Source: Podospora comata
Lineage: Eukaryota > Ascomycota > Sordariomycetes > Sordariales > Podosporaceae
Length of the DNA: 64,000 bases
Assembly: GCA_017354895.1 (NCBI GenBank)
Contig: CP071493.1
Span: 7,440,001 to 7,504,000 of the forward strand
Direction: 5' to 3'
The position numbers and the translations under genes are program-made. Shown here piece after piece: positions 13,801 to 23,630 of the stretch. The notes beneath the pieces are model-generated. The model saw only the letters and a list, made by a program, of their open reading frames with translations. It did not search any database and was not told the DNA's origin. How positions within the stretch are numbered: position 1 is the first letter of the stretch; each line of letters starts with the position of its first letter.

Positions 13801-14036
13801 TGGTTTTCCACGGGAAATGCCATTCGCCTTCTTTCCAAGCCACCTTGGAACTGAGCTGCCTGTCAAGAGTGTCGTTGTCTGCAAAAAATGAACTATAAAA
13901 CAGGCTCAACCACAGGCTCAACCCAGGAATTCTATGTCTTGTGAGCATCATCAGTCTCTTGATCATCATTGCAAGATCAGCTTCGTCTTAGCACATCCCA
14001 ACTCAATCCCTCCTGACATCTTTTAATTTTGCAACA
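10877..14036. other. 3.2-kb intergenic region
   Basis: No supported coding sequence. The left end is probably the promoter and leader of the MARVEL-like gene and the right end the promoter of the small Cys-rich gene. I see no transposase or RNA gene. Confidence 0.45.
13894..13900 (+). promoter_or_regulatory. TATA-box-like element
   Basis: TATAAAA lies about 137 bases before the ATG of the small Cys-rich protein. It is followed by a C/T-rich, CAAG-containing stretch typical of a fungal transcription start and leader. Confidence 0.4.
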
Positions 14037-14303
14037 ATGGCGCACAGCTCGTCGGACTCACGCAAACACTCCAAGTCAGGCTCCTCCAAATCCGGGAGCT
14101 CGAGATCCGGGACCGGTCAGCCTACCGATTATGGTGCCCAGGACAATGGGGGATATTACCTCGAGACCTTCTGGAATTGTCACGGCTGCGGTGCCGGCAC
14201 GTACACGTCATCGACTACACCTCAGTGTCTGAACATGCACTGTCAACATATTCATTGTGACTTTTGCGATGCCGAGCAGGTGTGGGTGCGTAGAGAGCTT
14301 TGA
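14037..14303 (+). CDS. small Ser-rich, Cys/His-rich protein (putative zinc-binding)
   Basis: 88 residues, starting MAHSSSDSRKHSKSGSSKSG. The first 30 residues are Ser/Lys/Gly-rich and disordered. Residues about 44-80 hold a Cys/His cluster: WNCHGCGAGTYTS, then PQCLNMHCQHIHCDFC. The pattern (C-x2-C, C-x4-C, H-x2-C and C-x2-C-like spacing) could bind one or two zinc ions. No signal peptide. Support comes from the promoter-like context (TATA box, pyrimidine leader, ACA before the ATG) and from the non-random Cys/His spacing. The C-terminus may be wrong: GTGTGG and GTGCGT at 14279-14290 could be splice donors, so the last seven residues could be replaced by a further exon. Function is unknown. 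Similar Cys patterns occur in the N-terminal part of the protein at 38885-39844. Confidence 0.6.
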   Translation: MAHSSSDSRKHSKSGSSKSGSSRSGTGQPTDYGAQDNGGYYLETFWNCHGCGAGTYTSSTTPQCLNMHCQHIHCDFCDAEQVWVRREL

Positions 14304-14906
14304 ACTTTTTCACTTTTGGAGTTCACCTCTCGAGCATGTCAACCTAATGACTTCACATGAGGTTCACATAACCATCTGCTCTGGTTCAAGAAGTTGCATG
14401 AAAATCCCCAATCAACACGCAACCATGGTCAGCAATCAGGGAAGTCAAAAATACAGCAGACGGTGGCGGGCTAGAGGAAAGCTTTGAGACCCCGTTTTTG
14501 GTGGTCTTGGGGACACACGGTTCACGCATCTTTTGGGACTCTTCTGTGTTATTTTAACTAGAGACATGGTGTTTTGGGATAGAAGGAGCATGCATTTAGA
14601 GAGGGTTTAGGCTTTTTGTTATGGTTGGATGTCTGGTTTTTCTTCCTGTTTCGTTATCTCCAACTTTTACTACGGCTATTTCCTTTTCTGAACTCATCAC
14701 CACCTTTCTCCTTTTGCTTCACACTTCTCGTCAATACAGATTCGGTTCTATTTTCATCAATTCTTTTTTTTCTGCTTTTTCGCTTCTCCGTCTTCTTTTA
14801 CTTCTGTCGGCTTGTCACCCTTGTCATTAGCACAGGCTCTAGTCTTGAATTGCCATTACTTCTGCTTGAAACCTTCCCGCTTCGAACCATTGAATCATGG
14901 TTGTGA

Positions 14907-14937
<31 letters not shown>

Positions 14938-16657
14938 TTTCCGTACTTTCCAGGCGACAACCACGAAGCTTTGCCCTGGCCGCAGGCTTATCAACTGATG
15001 GCTGGATGGAGACGGGAACTTTGTGGACACACAGCATAGCGAAGTTGAATGGCAGAGTGATTGGTGAATTTTGCGGTAATTGTTGCCGGTGAGGCTGTCG
15101 GGATGGGAGAAAATGGCAGGAGGGATGGCTTAACATTGCATTGCGGTGGCGAAGCGTGTGGTCCCGCGTGATTGAGACTCGCACCATCTACCAAAAGAAA
15201 AGGGGCGCTGTGGTGTCCGATCCCAACAGTGAGGCAAGAAGAGACAAAAGTGTTGGGGATGGGGCAAGGGGCTCAATCATTTTGTGACCGAGAAGCAGCG
15301 GGATGACGACTGGGCGGTCGACGTCCGGGCCACCACCCGAAAATGAAGAAAGCTACGCCTTATATCTCCTGGCACAATTTATTTTCACCCCAGGCTTCGC
15401 CGTGGCACAATACCGGAAAGCGGTAGTTGGGCTGTTCACCAGTCGTGGTCCTTATGGACAGAAGAGGCTGAATGCGAGGGCTCTTTTCTTGCCGGATCGG
15501 GAAGGAAGGTACACATAGCAGCCACCATAGAAGTTTCAGATCCGGCATGTGGAGGGCTGGTTGTCAGGCTTCCACGGGATGGGCCGGTTGCCTTACACAG
15601 ACCGCTCTTTGGGATTGAAGTTTGAACATGGGGAAAAAAAGGCTCTCTAGACGCCGGCAGCAAGGCTTCCAACACGTCTCGGCGTCCTTCCAAGGCGTCC
15701 ATCGCAATCTTCCGGGAAAAGGAACTCGGGGATGGGCCATTGTTCAAGCAGAACCAAAAAGGCAGCAAAGAGCTTGCCGGTCCGGCTTCTTCTCAGTCCG
15801 AATGATAATTCTCGAGTGTAAGTGGAAAGAATGCTTCACGTGGCACATCTGGGGCCATCTTCCGCGACCATGTGCGGCACCCCCGCAGTACCATGAAAAA
15901 GGGCGCAATGTATGAGATCCGGCATCGGATGCCGGGCACAGGAATCCGAGATCACGGCTTTCGACATGAGGTGTGATGGTGATGGATCGATCTTTTGAGG
16001 CTCTTCAAGGCATTCGTGATTGGTCAATTCAAGGAGGTGGGATGTGACTGACTGCCCTCCAGCTCCAGCATCAGAATCTGTCAGAAAAGGGGCTTGTGAG
16101 GGGTGACACTCGAGACATGACGTTTTCCGCCCGCATGGTTGCCACAAACGGCTCGCGGCCTGGTTTCTCAGTCAGAAAAGAAGAGAAGCAATTGACCGAT
16201 CGCCGGCAGTTTGGATGGCAAGGCTCTGTGAGGTGCGCGACCTACTGCGGGTATCATTTCGAGCTGAGCAGCAGTATGGGTGGGGGTCCTAGAACCCAGT
16301 CAGCCGGACCCCTAACAGAATCTGCGGCACATAACTGCTTTATCTGTTAGTGTTAGAAAAGTACCTTTCTTCAACCACCTCGGCTTATACCTTCTTGGAC
16401 TAACGCGGGGGTGACCAACCAACATCTTACCTTACAGTAAGGCAGCCTCCTGCCTCATATGTTGGCTGTCATGATTCCACATTGCACCACCCAAACTAGA
16501 TCGACCAATACACAGAGTGGCCTGCGTATCACCCGGCCTTGTGTCACCTCTACCACGAGCAGCCCAGATTGTCGGCCGGCCAATACACTCGCCCACCTGG
16601 AAACCACGGCTCCTCCCGGGTTACCTAAAGTGATCGAACGAGAGACAGGAAACAAAG
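14304..16657. other. 2.4-kb intergenic region
   Basis: No supported gene. It contains a T/C-rich tract (about 14635-14800) and a GAT repeat near 14907-14936. Confidence 0.45.
14907..14936. repeat. (GAT)n microsatellite
   Basis: About nine perfect units in non-coding DNA, the second GAT array in the window. Confidence 0.8.
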
Positions 16658-18279
16658 ATGGCCACCAACCTGACCTTACCCACCCCACCATTCATCCACG
16701 CCCCTGGGATTGAGAATCTTCGAGACGCCGGCGGTTACCCAGTCGAGAGCCAGAACGGCAAGGCTGTCCGCAGGGGAATCCTCTTCAGGGCCGCTGACCC
16801 AACGCACCTCAACGAAGAAGGGGTGGCTATCCTCCAACGCTTGGGAATCACACATATTTTCGACCTCCGTTCTCTGGTTGAGCTGGCTAAGGGGAGGGAG
16901 CAGCCTAGGGAATGGAAGGGCGCCCGCAGAGTACCCACGCCTGTGTTCCTTGACAAGGACTACAGCCCTGAGGCTCTTGCGCTTCGGCTCCGAAACTACA
17001 GTATCGGTACAGAGGTCAGTCAATGTTACGATGCTGCCCACTTCACTGCCAATGGAGGGCTTCCCCCCCCCCCCTCTCCTTCCATTACCGGCGATCCAGG
17101 CACGAGCTGGGCAACCTTAGACAGTTATGTAACGCAATTAAGGCTAGCTAACCGCCATGGCGGGCAACCAGGGGGCACAGGGTGGACATCTACACGTGCA
17201 GCCATGCGAAGCCGCTGGAAGTCCTACCCTGGGAGCGCCCTCAGCGTCACTTTATTCTCCGTTGCGCATGCTGTGTGGCACACCAGCAGCGATCTCGACG
17301 TGGTGTGCCACGCGAGCGGCTCTTCTGGAAAATCAGACTTGACTAACATCTGAGTGGGCGCGCAGGGTTTTGTGAGGGCTTATGCCTCAATTTTGTCTGG
17401 GGCCATCAGCCCAGACAACGCTTACCGCCCCTTCCAGACTATTCTTGAACACCTTGCCTCAGACCCAAACCCTCCAACACCGATACTGATCCACTGCAGC
17501 GCCGGGAAAGACAGTAAGTCATCTTTCCATGTGGCACCAAGGCCCACACCCAACCACTTGGCCCTCTAGAGGTTGTTTCATGGATGCCGCAGCATGCCCG
17601 TTGCCCATCGTACTGTTGATATTCAACCCCACGCGGCTGATGACAAGCGCCAACCCTGTCCTTTTGCTTTTCTTGGTGTCTCATGCCACGCCTTCTCTCA
17701 TTCTAGCCTCATGCCCCCCAACGCAAGGAAGAAAGAAGGGGGGGGGGGGCAGTTGCCCTCAGCTCTTCGTACCTCACCCCGCCACCACATGTTTACTCTT
17801 TTAGTAGCCTTGCGTCCCCTCTTCTACCCACCTCGAACCCCTATTCACCTTGAGCCTACCCGCCCGCATCCACTAACACCCTCCCAGGAACCGGCGTAAT
17901 CGTCGCCCTTGTCCTCGCTCTCTGCGGTGTCTCCGACAACGTGATCGCCCACGAGTACTCCCTCACCGAATTGGGACTCGCCCGCCTCAAGGAGCCCATA
18001 GTGGAAAGACTCACCGCACCGGGGGCGCCCCACGAGGGCAACAGAGCCGCGGCCGAGGTTCAGATTGGAGCGCGGAAAGAGTACATGCTGGCCACCCTAA
18101 GGTATATCAGACAGAAGTATGGAAGCGTGGAAGAGTACTTGCTCGAACGTATGGGGCTGAGCCAGGAGACCCTGGACAAGATCAAGAAGAACCTGGTCGT
18201 CGACCTGGCGGAGGGAGAGGAAACGGTGCCGTGGGAAGGGAATGATGAGTTGGTTTCTGCCCAGATTGCTCGTCTTTGA
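16658..18279 (+). CDS. protein tyrosine phosphatase, Tyr_phosphatase3-like
   Basis: Three exons: 16658-17014, 17366-17513 and 17888-18279, giving 298 residues. The N-terminal part carries NLRDAGGYPV..., then RRGILFRAADPTHLNEEG and GITHIFDLRS, the conserved N-terminal blocks of the PF13350-type phosphatases. The P-loop HCSAGKDRTG spans the second junction (donor GTAAGT, acceptor CCCAG), with catalytic Cys near residue 163 and Arg near 168. The C-terminal third has the usual long helix with EYMLATLRYIRQKYGSVEEY. The enzyme should dephosphorylate phosphotyrosine or a related substrate in the cytosol; the substrate is unknown. Odd point: its two introns are about 351 and 374 bases, several-fold longer than the 59-113 bases seen for most introns in this window. 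Confidence 0.87.
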
Positions 18280-18528
18280 GACGTTTCAATCCTGGATAGG
18301 CGCAAAGTTCTAGGTAGACAGTAGACGACAGATCAAGACAAGACAATAGACTGGAGGGTGGTTTTTTTTTTTTTTGTGCACGGGGGTTGGATTCCTCAAT
18401 CTGCATCTTTATAACATGATATCAGGATGCCTGTTGTTCCTTTTCCACCCCTGAAACTCAAAATAATGTACAAGTGGCTTGCTGTCTTGCTTGCTCTCTC
18501 GGTCTCTTACAGCTTCCAAAACAAAGAT

Positions 18529-19805
18529 TTAACCAACGCTAGTAGGAATCTTGTACAGACCCCTCTGCCGATCATTGAACGGGACACCATACCTCCAACC
18601 AACGGCTCCCCTCGCCCGACCCTTCTTGCCAACAGCCTCCGAGTTGATTTTTTCAATACGGAACTCGAACCTTTCGGTGTCGACCTTGCTCTTCCTGGCG
18701 TCCCTCTTGGCCGCCACGTATTTTTCCTTTTCGGCAAACTCTCTCTCGCTCTCGCGGGTCCTGGCCAAAAAGTCCTTCTCGGCCTGGGCCTGTGGCACGT
18801 CGTTGAGGATGTCCCTCTCCATCTTGACGAGCTCGGGGATGCGCATCTTGTGGTCGGGGGGCAGGATGTGGTCGCCAAAGGCCTTGGCGGCGTCCTTGCG
18901 GGTGAACTCGCGGGACTCGGAGACGGGGACGAAGAGCTGCTGCATGGTGAAGGAGTGGACGTGGACGTCGTTGATGGGCTCGAATGGTTGTTCATCGCCG
19001 GTGAGGTTGGAGCGGGGGAGCATTTTTTCTACGGCGAGGGCGTAGGGGATGGCCATGGGGGCGTTCTAACCAGTGTTAGTGGGTGATTCATGGGTTGGGG
19101 AAGCGGGGAGGTATGAGGGGGGAGGGCATTGTTTTTTTTTTTTTCTTCAGAATTAACAAAAATTTTTAACCACGGTTTTGTCTTCAAGACTAATCGAATA
19201 TTTTTTTGTAGAATCATCATGGTAAAAAAAAAAAAAAAAAAAATTACTCTCCTCCTTCCTGGTCTGTTAACAGGATAAATAAAAGAACATACCTCTTTCT
19301 CCATCCTCTTCTCAATCTCCATCAGCCTGACCACGGCCGCCACTCTCCTCACGTCAACCTGGTACTGCGCCGACACAGCCTTGAGCGGCATCCCCTTGAG
19401 CATCACCGCCTCCCAGATAATCTGTCTCGCCCTGCTCGACAGCACCGGCTCACTTCTGAACATCTTGTTGCTCGGAAACGGAACATCGTCGGCGCCCATC
19501 GACTTGACCGAGCTCAAATACATGGGCCCATTGCCCTCGTGCTTCTCGAGCTGCTTGCCCGCGTGTTTGAGGAATTGCCTGAACTCGCGTTGGGGCTTGG
19601 TCATCTCACGGGGCTGCGATGTGGAAAAGCATCGTTGTGGGGCCGCCGCCGACTGTTGTTGGGGACGACATGGTGAGGGGGTTGACGACGAAGCGACCAC
19701 CGCTGGCCTGTGGATGGGGAGGAGGGAGGATGGGAGGGGGGCGTCGAGGTAGTTGAGCAGCAACTGCTGGGGAGGACAGTTGCTGTTTCGTATCCGAGGC
19801 GGCAT
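18529..19805 (-). CDS. mitochondrial small-subunit ribosomal protein mS45 (Bot1/MRPS35 family)
   Basis: Two exons, 19805-19293 and 19065-18529, give 349 residues. The intron of about 227 bases contains A/T homopolymers. The N-terminus MPPRIRNSNCPPQQLL and the Ser/Arg/Gln-rich stretch up to RCFSTSQPRE look like a mitochondrial targeting peptide. The mature part has KPQREFRQFLKHAGKQL, then PSNKMFRSEPVLSSRARQII and VSAQYQVDVRRVAAVVRLME. After the intron come NAPMAIPYALAVEKML and PINDVHVHSFTMQQLFVPVS, a hallmark of the PF12298 family. A charged helix and a basic C-terminus follow. Yeast Mrps35 and S. pombe Bot1 are mitoribosome components, so a role in mitochondrial translation is inferred. It is convergent with the phosphatase upstream, with about 250 bases between them. 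Confidence 0.85.
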
Positions 19806-20244
19806 GGCGAAAGGAAGAAAAGGGAAAAAGAAAAAAAAAAAAGAGTTGCGGTTGCGCCCGAGGTGGTGGGAGGCGGGAGGTGGTTTGAGCTCGAGATTGC
19901 AATTGCGATTTTTTCTCGGCTCTCGGAGCCCAGTGATGCGGGCCCACCTGGGCTCTCAGGAAGGGAGCTTGGGCCATCCGTTCCGACTAGCACTTACCGG
20001 GGTTAGGGTCGGAGCAGACCAACTTTCCGAGGTTGACCTCCTGAACGACTTGGTTCCGAAACGCATAATGACGCAAAATAAAACTCTCAAGTTCTGGTTT
20101 GTTATATCCCCTGCGCTGTGGTATCATACTGATATTATTCCCGCCACCTGTAAATATCCCATATTAGGCCAGTGCCCTGTCGATCATTGTGGTGTACGAT
20201 GGTTGGCTTCGACACCCCCATTGTAATTATAACCTCTTTGGAAC
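19806..20244. other. spacer between mS45 and Ssk1 genes
   Basis: The first part is the mS45 5' leader and promoter. The rest is AT-richer and presumably holds the Ssk1 3' UTR. No gene seen. Confidence 0.5.
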
Positions 20245-22978
20245 CTACCCCTTCGTAACCGCCTTCTCCTCCGACTTTTCCTTCTTTTTAGCCCACCTCT
20301 TGGCTGCCTCATTCTCCGAGTTGGCCGCCGAATTCTTCCACTTTCTCCAGCCGTCAAAGTCGATCAGACTGATCATACACCCCCACTCCTTCAGCTTGTT
20401 TTGAAGCCACACATAACTGACGGGCTGGAATTGTTCAGTCAGCAATTCCAGGATCTTTCAAGGTTACCAAAGTCCGATTACTCACCTTTGTTAGGAAATC
20501 GTTGCAACCAGCCGCCAAAGCTTCGTGCCGATCACTCTGCAACGAGCTGGCCGTCAAAGCCACGATAATCACCGGACTCTTGAACATGGCCCTATTAGGA
20601 AGGATATCCTCCTCTGCATTTCCCTCTGCCTTTTCATTGGACTTCGTCGTTCCGTTCGTTTCGGGCTCCTTCTCCGAGGCTGTCGTGGCCTCCTCGGCTT
20701 TGGTTTTCTCATCGTTTCTATTGCCGACGTTCTTTCTACTGACGGTCCCGGTGGGCATGGATGAGAAGGCACCGATCGAGTTGACCCTCTCCAAACGCCG
20801 AATCTCCCTCGTGGCCTCCAGGCCGCTCATGATGGGGAGCTGAATATCCATGAGCACAAGATGAAAGCCACCTTTTCTCCACTTGGTCACGGCCTCACGA
20901 CCGTCCATAGCGGTCTGCCACCGCACCTTGAGCCGCTTCACAAACGCTTCGAGCAGCCGAAGATTGATAATGTTGTCTTCGACAATCAGAACGTTGATGG
21001 GTGGCACCCCGTCATTGAGCATGATTCCAGCCGGCAGAGAAGGCGTGTCGGTAGCCTTCTTCTTTTTCGGCCGGGCGACGGCCGAAATTCTGGGAGACGC
21101 TGCCCTGGGTGGTGGTGTGGCTGCTGGTGCTGGTGCTGGTGCTGGTGCTGGTGTTGGTGTTGGTGCTGATGCTGGTGCTGGTGCTGGTGCTGGTGCTGGA
21201 GGGACTGGAGTTGTCGCTGCGGGGGCAGGTGGCGTGGGCAGCGGTGGAGGAACTGGTGCCGTTGTGGTGGTGAGAGGGAGGGTTCCGCTACCCGGTTGGT
21301 CTGAAGAAGCATTGGAATGAGTCCTAGCACGTGGAATTGTGGCATGTGGTAGCGTACCGTGGGGTGCGGCAGCAGCGATGGCGGCAGCGTGGCCGCCGGC
21401 GCCGATAACATTGAGAATTGTTGGCGACGAAGTGTGCTGTCTCCCTAGTCGTGGCCGGTCTGGCCTCTCTTTGTACGTCCTAGACCAAGTGCCTCCGGGA
21501 GAGGGAATGGGAGGCACCTGTCCCGTATTGACCACCGACATGGAATGCGCGTGTATGGTCCCGTTCGTGACTGGAGCGGCTACGGTAACTGGAACCTGCC
21601 CAACAGCTCCGGGGCCGAAGTAGTCTGTGCCGGATTCTGCCGGTCGGTTGTCGTCAAAGAAGGCGGATGTCAAATGCTGTGCGTGTGGGGGTCCTGTACG
21701 AGGGGAGGCTCTCGGCGTCCGACGTTGGGGGATCGGGACGTCAATGACGAGGGCCTCGTCAACTGACTGCCCACCAGGAAAGTACGCATCCAGAGTGCGT
21801 GCCATGTGTTCTTCAGGTCCCAAATTGCGTTCCTGCCGTTGGGGTTCTCGCGGGATGATCCTCAGAGCCAAATCGGGAGCATCGAACTGGCGACCTAGTG
21901 AGTTGGCATACTTTCTCAAGATCATGTCTCGCACGTCGTCCACCAAGTCGTCCTCGTTGATCGTCACCATGGTGGCTGACCCTCCCGGCCGCCTCACCCA
22001 GATCTTGCGCGTCACCATGGTTGCACCGAATGGCAACAATTGTTCGCTAGCGGCGGCGAGGTCGAGGTCATCGGCATGAGTTGTGCTTAGAAGCGTGCGT
22101 ATGAGTGTGTTCTGGCGGCTCGGCAGCGAGCTTTGTCGTCCCGGTGAGGGCGCTGACCTGACAGCGGGTCGTCGCTGCGCTTGCGAAACCGAATTCGCCA
22201 ACTCGCTTGTTTGTTGTGATGTGGCTGTCGCCAGGTCAATCGGGTCGGAGGTGGTGGGTTTGGAGGTGGTGTAGTACGCCGAGGTAGGCCTGCTCTCGTC
22301 GTCGGCGGTGCTTTCGTTGATGCTGGAAAGGGCTGAGAGTCGACTGGCGGTCGAAATGCGTCGGTCGCTGTCGCTGACGTCGTGAGTGTGGTCGGTGTCG
22401 GCAAGAGAATCCAGGGTGGCGGCAGGGGTCAGCAGGATAGGCATCGCTTGGATGGTCCGTGGGGAGGAATCGTTAGTGGACTTCTTAGCCGTGTTCCCGC
22501 CTGTGAATCCACTGCCCGCAGCTCTTCTGGTTCTGGCGGCGCGCAGTGGAGAGGTCGCCGGAGAAGCCGCTGGAGAAGCAGCAGCGACAGTAGTATCAAC
22601 TACAGCACGAGCATCGCTGACGTCGGTGGATGTTTTTGTGTCTTCTTCTGTCTCTTGTTTTCCTGGCTCGCCGTGTCTCAGGAGCTGCTTGTCTCTCGCT
22701 TGTGTTTCCTCGATGCCGGCTGCTGGCACGGACAAGCCGGTTTGTAGCCCGCTTCCCCCGTGGCTGCTGTCCTCGTGGCCGTGGTCAGCAGCCGCCGCGG
22801 CGGGGGAAGCGGGAGGCTGTTCAAAGCCCTTGGCCGTGCATTCCGACTCGGGGCGGCTCTCGCTTTTGTTGCTGCTGTTGCTCTTGTTGCTTTTGGTGCT
22901 CTGGTCCGAGACGAGCGATGGGACGCCCGAGTGTCGTCGTGGGAACTTGGCGCGTAGTTTGGCTCTGAGGTCCCCCAT
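20245..22978 (-). CDS. ssk1: Ssk1-type response regulator of the osmostress HOG pathway (RRG-1 orthologue)
   Basis: Two exons, 22978-20486 and 20424-20245, joined across a 61-base intron (GTGAGT...CCAG), give 890 residues. I chose MGDLRAKLRAKFPRR as the start because a basic MxDLRAKL N-terminus is typical of the family; the frame stays open to an earlier ATG at 23290. The first 550 residues are mostly disordered and Ser/Thr/Pro-rich, with a conserved block KIWVRRPGGSATMVTINEDD and LVDDVRDMILRKYANSLGR. Residues about 590-625 are an Ala-Pro repeat. The receiver domain starts at about 656 (INVLIVEDNIINLRLLEAF) with phospho-acceptor Asp near 711 in LVLMDIQLPIMSG. It is interrupted by an insertion of about 55 charged residues, then resumes IIVALTASSLQSDRHEALAA and FLTKPVSYVWLQNKL. 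It receives phosphate from the histidine phosphotransfer protein and controls the MAPKKK of the HOG cascade. Confidence 0.92.
21118..21200. repeat. hexanucleotide GGTGCT repeat coding for Ala-Pro
   Basis: Tandem, slightly degenerate GGTGCT/GGTGTT units on the plus strand encode the Ala-Pro tract of the Ssk1-type protein on the minus strand. Multiples of six keep the frame, so the length can vary freely. Confidence 0.8.
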
Positions 22979-23630
22979 AGAGCCCAGAAACCGTGCCCGA
23001 GACACTGTCGTGCTGCGCCGAGTTGTCCTATGCCTCTGGTGGAGGTGCCGGTGCAGCAGCGGTGTGGTTCTGCCTCGTTGGGGCTTTTTGTTTGTGGTGT
23101 TTGGCACGATGCTCAGTCTGGCAGGGGAGACACGGGGGAAACATTTGGCCAGGGTAAGGTAATATGGTATTTGATGCTGCTCATGCTCATGCTGCATGTT
23201 TCGCTCAACAAGAGAGAGAGCTCCGAGCTTGCTGGCCTGGGGTTGGACGCTGCGGGCACCACCACACGCGGGACAGGGGGTGGAAAGCACAGGGGGGGAA
23301 GAGCTGCCCAGCGCGTTCGCGGTTCAACTGTCAAATTCGATAACAGAAGTCTTGGCAGCGACCGATCCCCTCTGGAATTCCAGATCGACTGCAGCCAAAC
23401 TCCACGAAAACGTTGCCGCTAGCCAATCACAACCCCGACCGTTCAACCACCACGAGAAAGGGAATGCTACTGTATATTATTACGCTTGTTTTGGATGCAC
23501 ACACAGTAACCCTCTGCCTGCTAGAGCCTGTATGACCCCGATGAAACAGCTAATTACCATGTGCTGTTTTGGGAAACCTTCAGAGCCCAAGACAAAGGAG
23601 GATGAAGCCAACAGTTGAACAAAGACAACA
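22979..23630. promoter_or_regulatory. divergent promoter region between ssk1 and pseudokinase-like gene
   Basis: 652 bases between two divergent start codons. On the minus strand the Ssk1 frame stays open up to 23290, so part of this could be translated from an upstream ATG, though composition suggests leader. I did not find a recognisable regulator site. Confidence 0.4.

Noticed and set aside
18427-19086. 219-residue plus-strand open frame
   Set aside because: Antisense to the second exon of the mS45 gene, whose homology is clear.
22979-23290. 104-residue N-terminal extension of the Ssk1-type protein
   Set aside because: The family start MxDLRAKL begins at 22978; the extension is of unlike composition and probably a leader.
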